Below are positions 26,251 to 36,125 of a stretch of 64,000 nucleotides of DNA, in pieces. The notes below the pieces were generated by a model. It had not been told where the DNA came from. It saw nothing but the letters and a program-made list of their open reading frames with translations, and ran no database searches. The stretch is from NCBI RefSeq assembly GCF_029626155.1, contig NZ_JARUBL010000001.1, forward strand, positions 6,228,501-6,292,500, in the 5' to 3' direction. A program made the translations under genes and the position numbers. Positions within the stretch are counted from its first letter, which is position 1, and every line of letters begins with the position of its first letter. This DNA is from Solwaraspora sp. WMMD1047 (lineage in GTDB: Bacteria > Actinomycetota > Actinomycetes > Mycobacteriales > Micromonosporaceae).

Positions 26251-27251
26251 CCGGCCGGCACCTCGTCCTGCTCCGGGAAGTGGCAGGCTGCGGCGTGGGT
26301 GGTGCCGGGCCGGTGGGTCAATGTCGGCTCCTCGGCCACGCAGATCTCGCGGGCCTTCCAGCAGCGGGTCCGGAACCGGCAGCCGGACGGCGGATCGAGC
26401 GGGTCGGCCGGCTCGCCGGTCAGCCGGATCCGGCCGGCGCCGCCGCCCGGACGCCGCAGGTCCGGCACCGCCGAGAGCAGCGCCCGGGTGTAGGGGTGGC
26501 GGGGGCGGCGGTAGATGTCGTCCCGGTCGCCGAGCTCGACGATCCGACCGAGGTACATAACCGCGACCCGCTGGCACACCTGCCGCACCACGGCCAGGTC
26601 GTGGGCGATGAAGACCAGCGCCACCCCCAGGTCGCGCCGCAGATCGCGGAGCAGGTTGACCAGCTGGGCCTGGATCGACACGTCCAGCGCCGAGAGTGGT
26701 TCGTCCGCGACGATCAGGCGGGGGTTGGCGGCGAGGGCGCGGGCGATGCCGATCCGCTGCCGCTGGCCGCCGGAGAACTCGTGCGGGTAGCGGTGGTAGT
26801 GCTCGGGTCCGAGCCCGACCAGTTCCAGCAGCTCCCGCACCCGGGCCTCGACGCCACCCGGCGGGCGGATCCGGTTGGCCCGCAGCGGCAACCCGACGAT
26901 CCGGCCCACGCTGTGCCGGGGATTCAGCGCCGCGGACGGATCCTGGAAGACGATCTGCAGGTCCCGGCGCAGCGGCCGCAGGTCCCGGCGGGACAACCGG
27001 GTGATGTCCCGCCCGTCGAAGACGATCCGGCCGGCGGTCGGCTCCAGCAGCCGCACCAGCAGCCGGCCGGTGGTGGTCTTGCCGCAGCCCGACTCCCCCA
27101 CCAGGCCGAACGCCTCGCCGGCCCGGACCTCGAAGTCGAGCCCGTCGACGGCCCGCACCACCGCGCCCCGGCGGCCGGCGCCGAACCGGCGGAGCGCCGG
27201 AAAGTCCCGGGTCAGTCCGGTCACCCGCAGCAGCGGCCCGCCCCCGGTCAC
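26247..27251 (-). CDS. Oligopeptide ABC transporter ATPase, DppF/OppF type
   Basis: A 334-residue ATPase with Walker A GESGCGKTT, signature SGGQRQRIGIARALA and Walker B LIVADEP. The C-terminal oligopeptide-transporter region (GCRFRTRCWKAREIC) contributes an iron-sulfur-like cysteine cluster common in this family. It would energise the importer together with the DppD-type ATPase encoded just upstream; the two genes overlap by 4 bases, as does this gene with the permease. All catalytic motifs are intact. Confidence 0.93.
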   Translation of the reverse strand: MTGGGPLLRVTGLTRDFPALRRFGAGRRGAVVRAVDGLDFEVRAGEAFGLVGESGCGKTTTGRLLVRLLEPTAGRIVFDGRDITRLSRRDLRPLRRDLQIVFQDPSAALNPRHSVGRIVGLPLRANRIRPPGGVEARVRELLELVGLGPEHYHRYPHEFSGGQRQRIGIARALAANPRLIVADEPLSALDVSIQAQLVNLLRDLRRDLGVALVFIAHDLAVVRQVCQRVAVMYLGRIVELGDRDDIYRRPRHPYTRALLSAVPDLRRPGGGAGRIRLTGEPADPLDPPSGCRFRTRCWKAREICVAEEPTLTHRPGTTHAAACHFPEQDEVPAG

Positions 27252-28294
27252 CGGGGCGCTCCCGGCTCGTCGGGCAGCGCGGCGTGGATGCGCCGCCGCT
27301 CGGCCTCGGGCAGGTGGCAGGCGACCAGGTGGCCGGGGCCGGTCGCCGGCAGCAACCGGGGCGCCTGCCGGGCGGTCTCCGGGCCGGCCAGGTGCGCGTA
27401 CCGGCAGCGCGGCCGGAACGCGCAGCCGGCCGGCCGGTCGAACGGGTTCGGCGGGTTGCCCGGGATCGGCACCAGGTCACCCTCCGCCGGCCCGGCCAGC
27501 GACGGCGCGCTGGCCAACAACCCCCAGGTGTACGGGTGCCGGGCACGCCGCAGCACCTGGTCGACGCCGCCGCTTTCCACCACCCGACCGGCGTACATCA
27601 CCACCACGTCGTCGGCGACCTGGCTGACCGCCCCGAGGTCGTGGCTGATCAGCACCACCGTCATGGCCAGTTCGGCGCGCAGCTCGGCGAGCAGCTCCAG
27701 CACCCGGGCCTGCACGGTGACGTCCAGGGCGCTGGTCGGCTCGTCGGCGACCAGCAGCCCGGGACCGTTGACCAGGGCCATCGCGATCATCACCCGCTGC
27801 CGCAGACCACCGGAGAGTTCGTGCGGATACTGGTCGGCCCGCCGGGCGGGCTGCGGCACCCCGACCCGCCCGAGCATCTCGACCGCGCGCCGCCGGGCGG
27901 CCCGCCGGCCGGCACCGGGATGGTGCACCCGGTAAGCCTCGGCGACCTGTCGTCCGACCCGGTGGTGCGGGTGCAGCGCGGCGAGCGGATCCTGGAAGAT
28001 CATCGACAGCTCCCGGCCGCGTAGCCGGCGCAGCTGCGCCTCGGGCCGACCCACCAGGTCGCGGCCGCCGACCTCGATCCGGCCGGTGACCGTGCTCCGC
28101 TGTGGATCGTGCAGGCCGAGCAACGCCAGCCCGGTGGCGCTCTTGCCGGAGCCCGACTCGCCCACCAGCCCGAGAATCCGGCCGCGCCGGGCGGAGAAGG
28201 AGACCCCGTCGACCGCGGGCAGCGCCCCGGCAGAGGTGTCGAACCGCACCATCAGATCGCGGACCCGCAGGTAGGGCGGTTCCGCGTCGTCCAC
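27248..28294 (-). CDS. Oligopeptide ABC transporter ATPase, DppD/OppD type
   Basis: A 348-residue ATPase: Walker [12 protein letters not shown], signature [14 protein letters not shown], Walker [13 protein letters not shown], and the family C-terminal region with GCAFRPRC. It is the first gene of the five-gene importer operon, and the start at 28294 is 128 bases from the divergent tldD. The promoter for the whole operon is therefore expected between 28295 and 28422, but no clear -10/-35 pair was seen there. Confidence 0.93.
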   Translation of the reverse strand: MDDAEPPYLRVRDLMVRFDTSAGALPAVDGVSFSARRGRILGLVGESGSGKSATGLALLGLHDPQRSTVTGRIEVGGRDLVGRPEAQLRRLRGRELSMIFQDPLAALHPHHRVGRQVAEAYRVHHPGAGRRAARRRAVEMLGRVGVPQPARRADQYPHELSGGLRQRVMIAMALVNGPGLLVADEPTSALDVTVQARVLELLAELRAELAMTVVLISHDLGAVSQVADDVVVMYAGRVVESGGVDQVLRRARHPYTWGLLASAPSLAGPAEGDLVPIPGNPPNPFDRPAGCAFRPRCRYAHLAGPETARQAPRLLPATGPGHLVACHLPEAERRRIHAALPDEPGAPR

Positions 28295-28422
28295 AGTGCC
28301 GTCCGCGCCGTCCGCTCGCCGGCCCTCCTCCCCGGTTGGAACCTACAACAGCCTTCCGCTGGCCGCCCGGCCAGCCGGCCGGATCTCGAAAACCGTCGGC
28401 GGCCTCGATTAGGGTCGGCGTC

Positions 28423-29889
28423 ATGACCCACTTCGAGGCGGCGACCGCCGCGGTGCAGGCGGCGCTCGACGCGGGCGCCCGCTACGCCGACGCGCGGGTG
28501 ATGCACCGCCGCTACGAGTCGATGTCGGCCCGCAACGGTGCGGTCGAAGAGCTGACCCAGGACGAGAACGCCGGCATCGGCGTCCGGGCGCTGGTCGGCT
28601 CGGGGTGGGGCTTCTACGCCGTACCCGATCTTTCGCCGGCCGCGGCGCGGGCGGTCGGGCAGCGGGCCGCGGGCATCGCGGCGGCCAGCGCCCTGGTCCC
28701 CAACCGGGTCGGTGCCGGCCGCCGGGGGACGGCGGGCGAGGCGGCCCTGGTGCCGGTCGGTGCCGGCACCGCCTCCTGGGCCTCGACCTGCCTGATCGAC
28801 CCGCTCTCGGTGGGGCTCTCCGACAAGGGAGACCTGCTGGCCACCGCCACCGCCACCGCCCGCGACCACGGCGCGGACCTGGCCGAAGGGCTCTACCAGA
28901 TCTGGGACACCCGCAAGTGGTTCGTCTCCAGCGAGGGTCACCGCATCGACCAGCACATCCGCGAGTGCGGCGGCGGCATCTCCGCCACCGTGGTCGGCGA
29001 CGACGAGACCCAGCGCCGCTCCTACCCCAGCTACCGGGGGCAGTACGGCACCCAGGGCTGGGAGCTGGTCGAATCGCTCGACCTGACCGCCCACGCGGCG
29101 CGGATCGCCGAGGAGGCCCGGCAGCTGGTCACCGCGCCGCTCTGCCCGGCCGGCGAGACCACCCTGATCCTCGGCGGCGAGCAGCTCGCCCTGCAGATCC
29201 ACGAGTCGGTCGGGCACGCCATCGAGCTGGACCGGATCCTCGGCTGGGAGGCCGCCTTCGCCGGCACCTCCTGGCTCGACCTGGACCAGCTCGGCAGCCT
29301 GCAGTACGGCTCCGAACTGATGAACATCACCATCGACCCGACCATCCCCGGCGCGCTCGGCAGCTTCGGCTTCGACGACGAGGGCACCCCGGCGCGGAAA
29401 CGCGACGCGGTCCGGGAGGGGCGCTGGGTCGGGGTGCTCGCCGGCCGCGACTCGGCCGCGGTGGCCGGCCTGGACTACGCCGGCAGCGTCCGGTCCGACG
29501 GCTGGGCCCGGTTGCCGATGGTGCGGATGACGAACGTCGGCCTGGAGCCCGGACCGCACACCCTCGACGAGATCATCGACGCCACCGACGACGGCGTGCT
29601 GATGGACATCAACCGGTCCTGGTCCATCGACGACCAGCGGCTCAACTTCCAGTTCGGCTGCGAGGTCGGCTGGGAGGTCAAGAACGGCCGGCGGGGGCGG
29701 ATGCTGCGCAACCCGACCTACACCGGGATCGGGCCGCTCTTCTGGCGTTCCATGGACATGCTCTCCGGCGAGAGCGTCGCGTGGGGCACCCCCAACTGTG
29801 GCAAGGGCCAGCCGGGCCAGATCGGGCACACCGGGCACCCGGCCGCCCCGGCCCGGTTCCGCAACGTCCGGGTAGGAGTACGCGGGTGA
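28423..29889 (+). CDS. tldD: TldD-type metallopeptidase subunit
   Basis: A 488-residue TldD/PmbA family protein. The zinc motif HESVGHAIELDR (an HExxxH) identifies it as the catalytic TldD subunit. With TldE/PmbA it forms a heterodimeric protease that threads and digests unfolded peptides; in other bacteria it processes microcins and antitoxins such as CcdA. The ATG at 28423 gives the usual start. The stop overlaps the GTG start of the partner gene by 4 bases, so the subunits are made together. No peptide precursor gene is adjacent. Confidence 0.92.
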   Translation: MTHFEAATAAVQAALDAGARYADARVMHRRYESMSARNGAVEELTQDENAGIGVRALVGSGWGFYAVPDLSPAAARAVGQRAAGIAAASALVPNRVGAGRRGTAGEAALVPVGAGTASWASTCLIDPLSVGLSDKGDLLATATATARDHGADLAEGLYQIWDTRKWFVSSEGHRIDQHIRECGGGISATVVGDDETQRRSYPSYRGQYGTQGWELVESLDLTAHAARIAEEARQLVTAPLCPAGETTLILGGEQLALQIHESVGHAIELDRILGWEAAFAGTSWLDLDQLGSLQYGSELMNITIDPTIPGALGSFGFDDEGTPARKRDAVREGRWVGVLAGRDSAAVAGLDYAGSVRSDGWARLPMVRMTNVGLEPGPHTLDEIIDATDDGVLMDINRSWSIDDQRLNFQFGCEVGWEVKNGRRGRMLRNPTYTGIGPLFWRSMDMLSGESVAWGTPNCGKGQPGQIGHTGHPAAPARFRNVRVGVRG

Positions 29890-31274
29890 CCTCGAACATC
29901 GATCTCGCCGGCCGGGTCGTCGAGCTGGTCCGGCAGGTGGCCGGTCCGCGGGCGCAGGCGGAGGTGTCGGCGACCCACCAGGCGCTCGCGCTCACCAGGT
30001 TCGCCAACTCGTTCATCCACCAGAACGTCGCCGAGGCGACCACCACGGTCCGGCTCCGGCTGCACCTGGACGGCCGTACCGCCGCCGGTTCGACCACCGT
30101 GACCGGCGGCGACGGGCTGCGGGCGCTCGTCGAGCGGACGGTGGCGGCGGCCCGGCACTGCCCGCCGGACCCGCACTGGCCGGGGTTGGCCCCACCCGCG
30201 CCGACCGTCGGCACCGGCCGCTGCGACGAGCCGACCGCGCAGGCCACCCCGGCCGAGCGGGCCGGGCGGATCCGGGCCTTCGTCGAGGCGGCCGACGGGT
30301 TGGAGACCGCCGGCTACTGCCGCACGACCTACTACTCGGGCAGCTTCGCCAACACCGCCGGGCAGTCGGTCGAGGGCGAGAGCGCGGAGGCGGCGATGGA
30401 CGGCATCGCCCGGGTCGACGGCGCGGACGGGATGGCCCGGGTCGCCGCCGACCGGCTCGGCGACCTGGACGGCGCGGTCCTGGGCCACCGGGCGGCGGTC
30501 AAGGCCCGTGCCGGCGCCGCCCCGGTCGAGGTGCCACCCCGGCCGTACGAGGTGGTGCTGGAGCCGACCGCGGTGGCCGACCTGCTCAGCAACCTGGCGA
30601 TGTACGGCTTCAACGGCAAGGCGTACAACGAGCGGCGGTCGTTCGTCGAACCCGGGTCGGCGCAGTTCGACCCGGCCATCACCCTGGTCGACGACCCGCG
30701 GGCGGTGCCGGCGCTGCCGTTCGACGTGGAGGGCACCCCGCGGCGGCGGCTGACCCTGGTGGACGCCGGGGTGACCCGGGGCGTGGCGCACGATCGGCGG
30801 ACCGCCGCCGAGGCCGGGTCGTCGTCCACCGGGCACGGCACGACGAACAGCGCCACCTGGGGGCCGATGCCGACAAGTCTCGGCTTCGCTCCCGGCCCCG
30901 GTGCGGCGGATGCGGCCGGGCCGACCGAGGTGGCCGGCCCGATCGTGGACTCCGACACCGCCGCCCTGGTGGCCCAGGTCCGACACGGCCTGCTCGTCAC
31001 CGACCTCTGGTACACCCGGGTGCTCGACCCGAAGAGCCTGGTGCTGACCGGTCTGACCCGCAACGGAGTGTGGCTGATCGAAGACGGCGAGATCACCACC
31101 GCGGTCCGGAACCTGCGCTTCACCCAGTCCTACCCGCAGGCCCTCGCGCCGGGGTCGGTGCTGGGGGTGGGCCGGTTCCCGGTCCGACAGCCGGACGGCT
31201 GGGCCGGTGCCTGGTGGACCGGGCCGGCCCTGCGGCTGGCGTCCTGGAACTTCACCGGCGGCGCGTCCGGCTGA
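29886..31274 (+). CDS. TldE/PmbA-type metallopeptidase partner subunit
   Basis: A 462-residue PmbA/TldE family protein, the partner that lacks the zinc motif; no HExxxH is present. Recognisable parts are ALALTRFANSFIHQNVAEATT near the start and the C-terminal GPIVDSDTAALVAQVRHGLLVTDLWYTR. The GTG start lies in the tldD stop codon (GTGA). The expected role is to complete the TldD-TldE heterodimer and help form the substrate channel. Confidence 0.9.
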   Translation: MTSNIDLAGRVVELVRQVAGPRAQAEVSATHQALALTRFANSFIHQNVAEATTTVRLRLHLDGRTAAGSTTVTGGDGLRALVERTVAAARHCPPDPHWPGLAPPAPTVGTGRCDEPTAQATPAERAGRIRAFVEAADGLETAGYCRTTYYSGSFANTAGQSVEGESAEAAMDGIARVDGADGMARVAADRLGDLDGAVLGHRAAVKARAGAAPVEVPPRPYEVVLEPTAVADLLSNLAMYGFNGKAYNERRSFVEPGSAQFDPAITLVDDPRAVPALPFDVEGTPRRRLTLVDAGVTRGVAHDRRTAAEAGSSSTGHGTTNSATWGPMPTSLGFAPGPGAADAAGPTEVAGPIVDSDTAALVAQVRHGLLVTDLWYTRVLDPKSLVLTGLTRNGVWLIEDGEITTAVRNLRFTQSYPQALAPGSVLGVGRFPVRQPDGWAGAWWTGPALRLASWNFTGGASG

Positions 31275-31319
31275 CCGCCGGGTCGCCGACATCGACAGAT
31301 CGGTGTTTGACTAGGTGAC

Positions 31320-31955
31320 GTGACCGACCACGCGCACACCCCCGACGGCGAGGACCACCCCCGGCAGGCCGAGGCCGAGACCGGCGCGCCGGCGAATGAG
31401 CCGGAGCGGCGGGCGCGGCGACGGCGGTTGCTGTGGATCGGGTTGGCCGTGGCTGCGGTCGTCGTCCTGGTGGTCTGCACCGGCTTCGGCGCGCTGGCCG
31501 CCGGGGTCGGACGGCTGGTCCGGCACGCCGACGACGCCAAGCAGGCACAGAGTCGGGCCGAGGCGGCCTGCCTGGCCCTGGAGCGGCGGCTGAACCGTCT
31601 GGCCCCGCCCGGTTCGGCCGGCGACCCGGGCCGGCGGGCGGCGGCGATCCGGGACGAGAACGCCGCGGTGCAGCCGTTCCTGTCCGAGGTCGACCAGTTG
31701 CGCGGCCACTGGCTCGACGACGAGGACGACGGCGACCGGATCGGAACCGGCCGGGGCTGGGCCGACGGCTGGCGGGAGCTGGTGAACGCGCGGACCAGCT
31801 ACGCCGACGCGCTCGACCGGCAGGTGACGAACGGTGAACCGGCGTTCTTCATCGCCCCGCAGGACCGGCGCGGCCGGCCGCTGCTGGACCGGCTGGAACG
31901 CGGGCCGCACGAGTGTGCCGGCCCGGCCCGGCGGCTGGCCGCACCCGACCTGTGA
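31320..31955 (+). CDS. Single-pass membrane protein of unknown function, 211 aa
   Basis: A charged cytoplasmic N-terminus (about 35 residues ending ERRARRRR) precedes one hydrophobic helix (LLWIGLAVAAVVVLVVCTGFGALAAGV). The outer domain, about 140 residues, is charged and contains two cysteines. No family is recognised. The GTG start at 31320 has no clear Shine-Dalgarno sequence; TTGACTAGGTGAC just upstream could be a promoter for a leaderless transcript. It lies 45 bases after the tldE-like gene, but co-transcription is uncertain. Confidence 0.65.
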   Translation: MTDHAHTPDGEDHPRQAEAETGAPANEPERRARRRRLLWIGLAVAAVVVLVVCTGFGALAAGVGRLVRHADDAKQAQSRAEAACLALERRLNRLAPPGSAGDPGRRAAAIRDENAAVQPFLSEVDQLRGHWLDDEDDGDRIGTGRGWADGWRELVNARTSYADALDRQVTNGEPAFFIAPQDRRGRPLLDRLERGPHECAGPARRLAAPDL

Positions 31956-32239
31956 CCCCGGCCGCCGGCAAACAGGCCGCCGGCCAGTGAAGTTGTGCAC
32001 ATCCGCCGGCAGATCCGCCGGCAGGACTTTCGTAACCGGCGGGACACACGCGAGACTCCCTTGCGCATGTGGCGGAGTACGCGCGGCGTAACGTGTGCAC
32101 CGAACTGCGCCGGGCACCCCCGGGCGCGGGTTCGGCAGGTACCGCTGGCGCGGCGGTCCTCTCCTGCCCCCGCGCGCTCGGCCGGAACACCATTCGCGCC
32201 CGTCAGCCAGACCGGGCCCCGTCAGGGAGACATAGGTTC
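31956..32239. other. Intergenic leader of the sdh operon
   Basis: This 284-base gap, the longest in the window, holds two direct copies of GGCCGCCGGC (31960-31969, 31975-31984). Their GCCGGC parts can pair into a small hairpin that may end the preceding transcript. Two further CCGCCGGCAG copies follow. AGGGAGA at 32224-32230 is the probable ribosome-binding site of the next gene. No further regulatory site was recognised with confidence. Confidence 0.5.
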
Positions 32240-33064
32240 ATGACAACGAGGTCGGCCACTACCACGGCCCCAAGACCGGCGGGCGGTGCGCGGGAGCGCG
32301 CCGCGATCGCGGCCAAGACGTTGCGTACGGATCGCTGGTGGTTCGCTCCGGTGATCACGGTCATCGGTCTCGGCGCGTGGGTCACCTACGCCACCGTCCG
32401 GGTCTTCATGCACGACTTCTACTGGGTGCAGGAGTACCACTACCTGACCCCGTTCTATTCGCCGTGCGTCACCCAGGCGTGTATTCCGGAGGCGGCCCAC
32501 TTCGGCCGTATCCTGCCGGGCTGGTGGATCATCCCGGACGCCGCCCTGACCCTGCCGTTCCTGCTGCTGTTCCGGCTGACCTGCTACTACTACCGGAAGG
32601 CGTACTACCGGTCGTTCTGGCTGTCGCCGCCGGCCTGCGCGGTTCCGGACGGCCACCAGAGCTACTCCGGCGAGACCCGCTTCCCGCTGCTGTTCCAGAA
32701 CGCCCACCGCTACACCTTCTACGCCGCGGTCGTCATCTCGCTGATCAACTCCTGGGACGCCATCCTGGCCTTCAACGGGGAGAACGGCTTCGGCCTCGGG
32801 CTGGGCAACCTGATCCTGCTCGGCAACGTGGTGGCGCTCTGGGCGTACACGATCTCCTGCCACTCCTGCCGGCACATCGTCGGCGGCCGGCTCAAGCACT
32901 TCTCCAAGCACCCGGTCCGGTACCGGGCCTGGGGGTTCGTCTCGGCGCTCAACGGCCGGCACATGCAGCTCGCCTGGATCACGCTGGGCACCCTGGCGTT
33001 CACCGACTTCTACATCATGGCGCTGTCGGCCGGCTGGTTCGGCGACCTGCGGTTCATCAACTGA
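32240..33064 (+). CDS. sdhC: Succinate dehydrogenase membrane anchor (cytochrome b type subunit)
   Basis: A 274-residue membrane protein with five predicted helices that anchors the complex and passes electrons to quinone. Size and sequence pattern (RWWFAPVITVIGLGAWVTYATVR, the CYYYRKAYYRSFWLSPP loop, HSCRHIVGG) match the single anchor of the mycobacterial Sdh1 complex (Rv0249c type) rather than separate SdhC and SdhD. Histidines for haem are in helices 3-5. The ATG at 32240 is about 9 bases after AGGGAGA. It is followed 9 bases later by sdhA. Confidence 0.92.
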   Translation: MTTRSATTTAPRPAGGARERAAIAAKTLRTDRWWFAPVITVIGLGAWVTYATVRVFMHDFYWVQEYHYLTPFYSPCVTQACIPEAAHFGRILPGWWIIPDAALTLPFLLLFRLTCYYYRKAYYRSFWLSPPACAVPDGHQSYSGETRFPLLFQNAHRYTFYAAVVISLINSWDAILAFNGENGFGLGLGNLILLGNVVALWAYTISCHSCRHIVGGRLKHFSKHPVRYRAWGFVSALNGRHMQLAWITLGTLAFTDFYIMALSAGWFGDLRFIN

Positions 33065-33073
33065 GGGCCTGAC

Positions 33074-34993
33074 ATGACTGAGCGAATCGAACGACACCAC
33101 TACGACGTCGTGGTCATCGGGGCCGGCGGCGCGGGGCTGCGGGCGGCGATCGAGGCCCGGCTGGCCGGCAAGCGGACCGCGATCATCTCCAAGTCGCTGT
33201 TCGGCAAGGCGCACACGGTGATGGCCGAGGGCGGCGCGGCGGCCGCGATGGGGAACGTGAACAGCCGCGACAGCTGGATGGTGCACTTCCGCGACACCAT
33301 GCGCGGCGGCAAGTTCCTGAACAACTTCCGGATGGCCGAGCTGCACGCCAAGGAGTCGCCGCAGCGGATCTGGGAGCTGGAGACCTACGGGGCGCTCTTC
33401 GACCGCACCAAGGACGGGAAGATCTCGCAGCGCAACTTCGGCGGCCACGAGTACCCCCGGCTGGCGCACGTCGGCGACCGGACCGGCCTGGAGCTGATCC
33501 GGACCCTGCAGCAGAAGATCGTCTCGCTGCAGCAGGAGGACAAGCGGGAGTACGGCGACTTCGAGGCCCGGATCAAGGTCTTCGCCGAGACCACCATCAC
33601 CGAGCTGCTCGAAGACGGCGACCGGGTCGCCGGGGCGTTCGGCTACTACCGGGAGTCCGGCGGGTTCGTGCTCTTCGAGGCGCCGGCCGTGGTGCTGGCC
33701 ACCGGCGGGGTCGGCAAGTCGTACAAGGTGACCTCGAACTCCTGGGAGTACACCGGCGACGGGCACGCGCTGGCGCTGCGGTCGGGCGCCAACCTGATCA
33801 ACATGGAGTTCCTGCAGTTCCACCCGACCGGGATGGTCTGGCCGCCGTCGGTGAAGGGCATCCTGGTCACCGAGTCGGTCCGCGGTGACGGCGGGGTGCT
33901 GAAGAACTCCGACGGCAAGCGGTTCATGTTCGACTACGTCCCGGACGTGTTCCGCAAGCAGTACGCCGAGACCGAGGAGGAGGCGGACCGCTGGTACACC
34001 GACCCGGACAACAACCGGCGCCCGCCGGAGCTGCTGCCCCGCGACGAGGTCGCGCGCGCGATCAACAGCGAGGTCAAGGCCGGTCGCGGTACGCCGGCCG
34101 GCGGGGTCTTCCTGGACATCGCGAGCCGGCTGCCGGCCGAGGAGATCCGTAAGCGGCTGCCGTCGATGTACCACCAGTTCAAGGAGCTGGCCGACGTCGA
34201 CATCACGAAGCAGCCGATGGAGGTCGGTCCGACCTGCCACTACGTGATGGGCGGCGTCGAGGTCGACCCGGACAGCGGCGCGGCGGTCGGTCACGTCCGC
34301 GGGCTCTTCGCGGCCGGTGAGGTCTCCGGCGGCATGCACGGCTCGAACCGGCTGGGCGGCAACTCCCTGTCGGACCTGCTGGTCTTCGGCAAGCGGGCCG
34401 GCCAGCACGCGGCCGAGTACGTCGACGCGCTGCCGGCCCGGCCGAAGGTCGCCACGGTGGCGGTGCAGGAGGCGGTCGAGGAGGCGCTGGCCCCGCTGTC
34501 CCGGGACACCGGCGAGAACCCGTACACCCTGCAGCAGGACCTGCAGGCGGTGATGGGCGACCTGGTCGGCATCATCCGCCGCAAGGGTGAGCTGGAGGAG
34601 TCGCTGGTCCGGCTGGCGGAGCTGCGGGAGCGGGTGGCGAAGGTGAGCGCGGCCGGCGGCCGGCGCTACAACCCGGGCTGGCATCTGGCGCTGGACCTGC
34701 GCAACATGCTCGTCGTCTCGGAGTGCACCGCGAAGGCGGCGCTGGAGCGGGAGGAGTCCCGCGGCGGGCACACCCGCGAGGACTTCCCGACCATGGCGCC
34801 CCAGTGGCGCACGGTGAACCTGGTCTGCTCGCTGGACGGCGACAAGGTGCGGCTGGAGCACAAGCCGGTGCCGAAGATGCGCGGCGAGCTGATCCAGCTC
34901 TTCGACCGCGCCGAGCTGGGCAAGTACCTGACCGACGAGGAGATGGCGGACTTCGACGCCCTCGCCGGCGACGCTGAAAGGACGGAGAGGTAA
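33074..34993 (+). CDS. sdhA: Succinate dehydrogenase flavoprotein subunit
   Basis: A 639-residue FAD-containing subunit that oxidises succinate to fumarate. The dinucleotide-binding motif VIGAGGAGLRAAIEA is at about residue 14. The FAD-attachment region SKSLFGKAHTVMAEGG contains the histidine that binds FAD covalently. The active-site stretch FHPTGMVWP and the late SGGMHGSNRLGGNSLSDLL are as expected. It is read in one operon with sdhC and sdhB; sdhB starts in its last base. Confidence 0.96.
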   Translation: MTERIERHHYDVVVIGAGGAGLRAAIEARLAGKRTAIISKSLFGKAHTVMAEGGAAAAMGNVNSRDSWMVHFRDTMRGGKFLNNFRMAELHAKESPQRIWELETYGALFDRTKDGKISQRNFGGHEYPRLAHVGDRTGLELIRTLQQKIVSLQQEDKREYGDFEARIKVFAETTITELLEDGDRVAGAFGYYRESGGFVLFEAPAVVLATGGVGKSYKVTSNSWEYTGDGHALALRSGANLINMEFLQFHPTGMVWPPSVKGILVTESVRGDGGVLKNSDGKRFMFDYVPDVFRKQYAETEEEADRWYTDPDNNRRPPELLPRDEVARAINSEVKAGRGTPAGGVFLDIASRLPAEEIRKRLPSMYHQFKELADVDITKQPMEVGPTCHYVMGGVEVDPDSGAAVGHVRGLFAAGEVSGGMHGSNRLGGNSLSDLLVFGKRAGQHAAEYVDALPARPKVATVAVQEAVEEALAPLSRDTGENPYTLQQDLQAVMGDLVGIIRRKGELEESLVRLAELRERVAKVSAAGGRRYNPGWHLALDLRNMLVVSECTAKAALEREESRGGHTREDFPTMAPQWRTVNLVCSLDGDKVRLEHKPVPKMRGELIQLFDRAELGKYLTDEEMADFDALAGDAERTER

Positions 34994-36081
34994 TGGGCAG
35001 GCAGAACTCGCCCGGCGAGGCCGGCAAGGCCGGCTCGACCCGCCACTTCAAGGTCTGGCGGGGCGACGCCGACGGCGGCGACCTGCAGGATTACCAGATC
35101 GAGGTGAACGAGGGCGAGGTGGTCCTCGACGTGCTGCACCGGCTGCAGGCCACCGAGGCCCCCGACCTGGCCTGCCGGTGGAACTGCAAGGCCGGCAAGT
35201 GCGGCTCCTGCTCGATGGAGATCAACGGCAAGCCGCGGCTGAGCTGCATGACCCGGATGTCGACCTTCGAGGAGGACGAGACCGTCAGCGTCACCCCGCT
35301 GCGGACGTTCCCGATCATCCGGGACCTGGTCACGGACGTCTCGTTCAACTACGAAAAGGCCCGGGAGACGCCGGCCTTCGCGCCGCCGCCGGACCTCGCC
35401 CCGGGCGAGTACCGGATGCAGCAGGTGGACGTGGAGCGGTCCCAGGAGTTCCGCAAGTGCATCGAGTGCTTCCTGTGCCAGAACGTCTGCCACGTGGTCC
35501 GCGACCACGAGGACAACAAGAAGGCGTTCTCCGGCCCGCGCTACTTCATCCGCGCCGCCGAGCTGGACATGCACCCGCTCGACGACAGGACCGACCGCAA
35601 GGAGTACGCGCAGGCGTCGCAGGGCCTCGGCTTCTGCAACATCACCAAGTGCTGCACCGAGGTCTGCCCCGAGCACATCAAGATCACCGACAACGCGATC
35701 ATCCCGATGAAGGAACGCGTCGTCGACCGGCGGTACGATCCCCTGGTGTGGCTCGGTAGCAAGATTTTCCGGCGCGGCCAGGGTGACCAGGCCGCCCCCG
35801 ACCCGACCCTGGGCGTGGTGCACTCGCACGCCGGTGGCTCCGGCGACCCGGCCGCCGAGGCGGAGGCCGAGCGGGGTGTCAACTGGCACCGGCAGGTGCC
35901 GCAGCCCCAGGGTGCACCGGTGGACGAGCGCGGCAAGCTGCCGCTCAGCGAGCTCACCTTCGACCGCCCGGCCGCGCCGTCACCGTTCGGCGACGACGTG
36001 ACCTTCCCGCTGCCGCCGGACGAGCTGAACTACGCCCACCCGAAGCAGGACCAGCCCGACCCGGAACGCGACAAGCACTGA
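34993..36081 (+). CDS. sdhB: Succinate dehydrogenase iron-sulfur subunit, with long C-terminal extension
   Basis: The core of about 250 residues is a standard SdhB: CRWNCKAGKCGSC for the 2Fe-2S cluster, CIECFLCQNVC and CNITKCCTEVCPEH for the 4Fe-4S and 3Fe-4S clusters. It passes electrons from FAD to quinone. After IIPMKERVVDRRYDPLVWLGSKIF the protein continues for about 110 residues that look disordered and rich in Pro, Asp and Glu, so its total of 362 residues exceeds the usual 240-260. The start ATG overlaps the sdhA stop by one base. The extension is read without a frameshift sign. Confidence 0.94.
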   Translation: MGRQNSPGEAGKAGSTRHFKVWRGDADGGDLQDYQIEVNEGEVVLDVLHRLQATEAPDLACRWNCKAGKCGSCSMEINGKPRLSCMTRMSTFEEDETVSVTPLRTFPIIRDLVTDVSFNYEKARETPAFAPPPDLAPGEYRMQQVDVERSQEFRKCIECFLCQNVCHVVRDHEDNKKAFSGPRYFIRAAELDMHPLDDRTDRKEYAQASQGLGFCNITKCCTEVCPEHIKITDNAIIPMKERVVDRRYDPLVWLGSKIFRRGQGDQAAPDPTLGVVHSHAGGSGDPAAEAEAERGVNWHRQVPQPQGAPVDERGKLPLSELTFDRPAAPSPFGDDVTFPLPPDELNYAHPKQDQPDPERDKH

Positions 36082-36093
36082 GGCCCAGGCGGC

Positions 36094-36125
36094 GGGGGTG
36101 TCACCGGCGTTCCGGTGGCGCCCCC
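36094..36125. terminator. Strong hairpin at the sdhB/NUDIX junction
   Basis: Arms 36094-36107 and 36112-36125 form a 14-bp stem with two G-T pairs and a CGTT loop. It begins 13 bases after the sdhB stop and overlaps the 3' end of the convergent NUDIX gene. It probably ends the sdh transcript. Confidence 0.65.
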
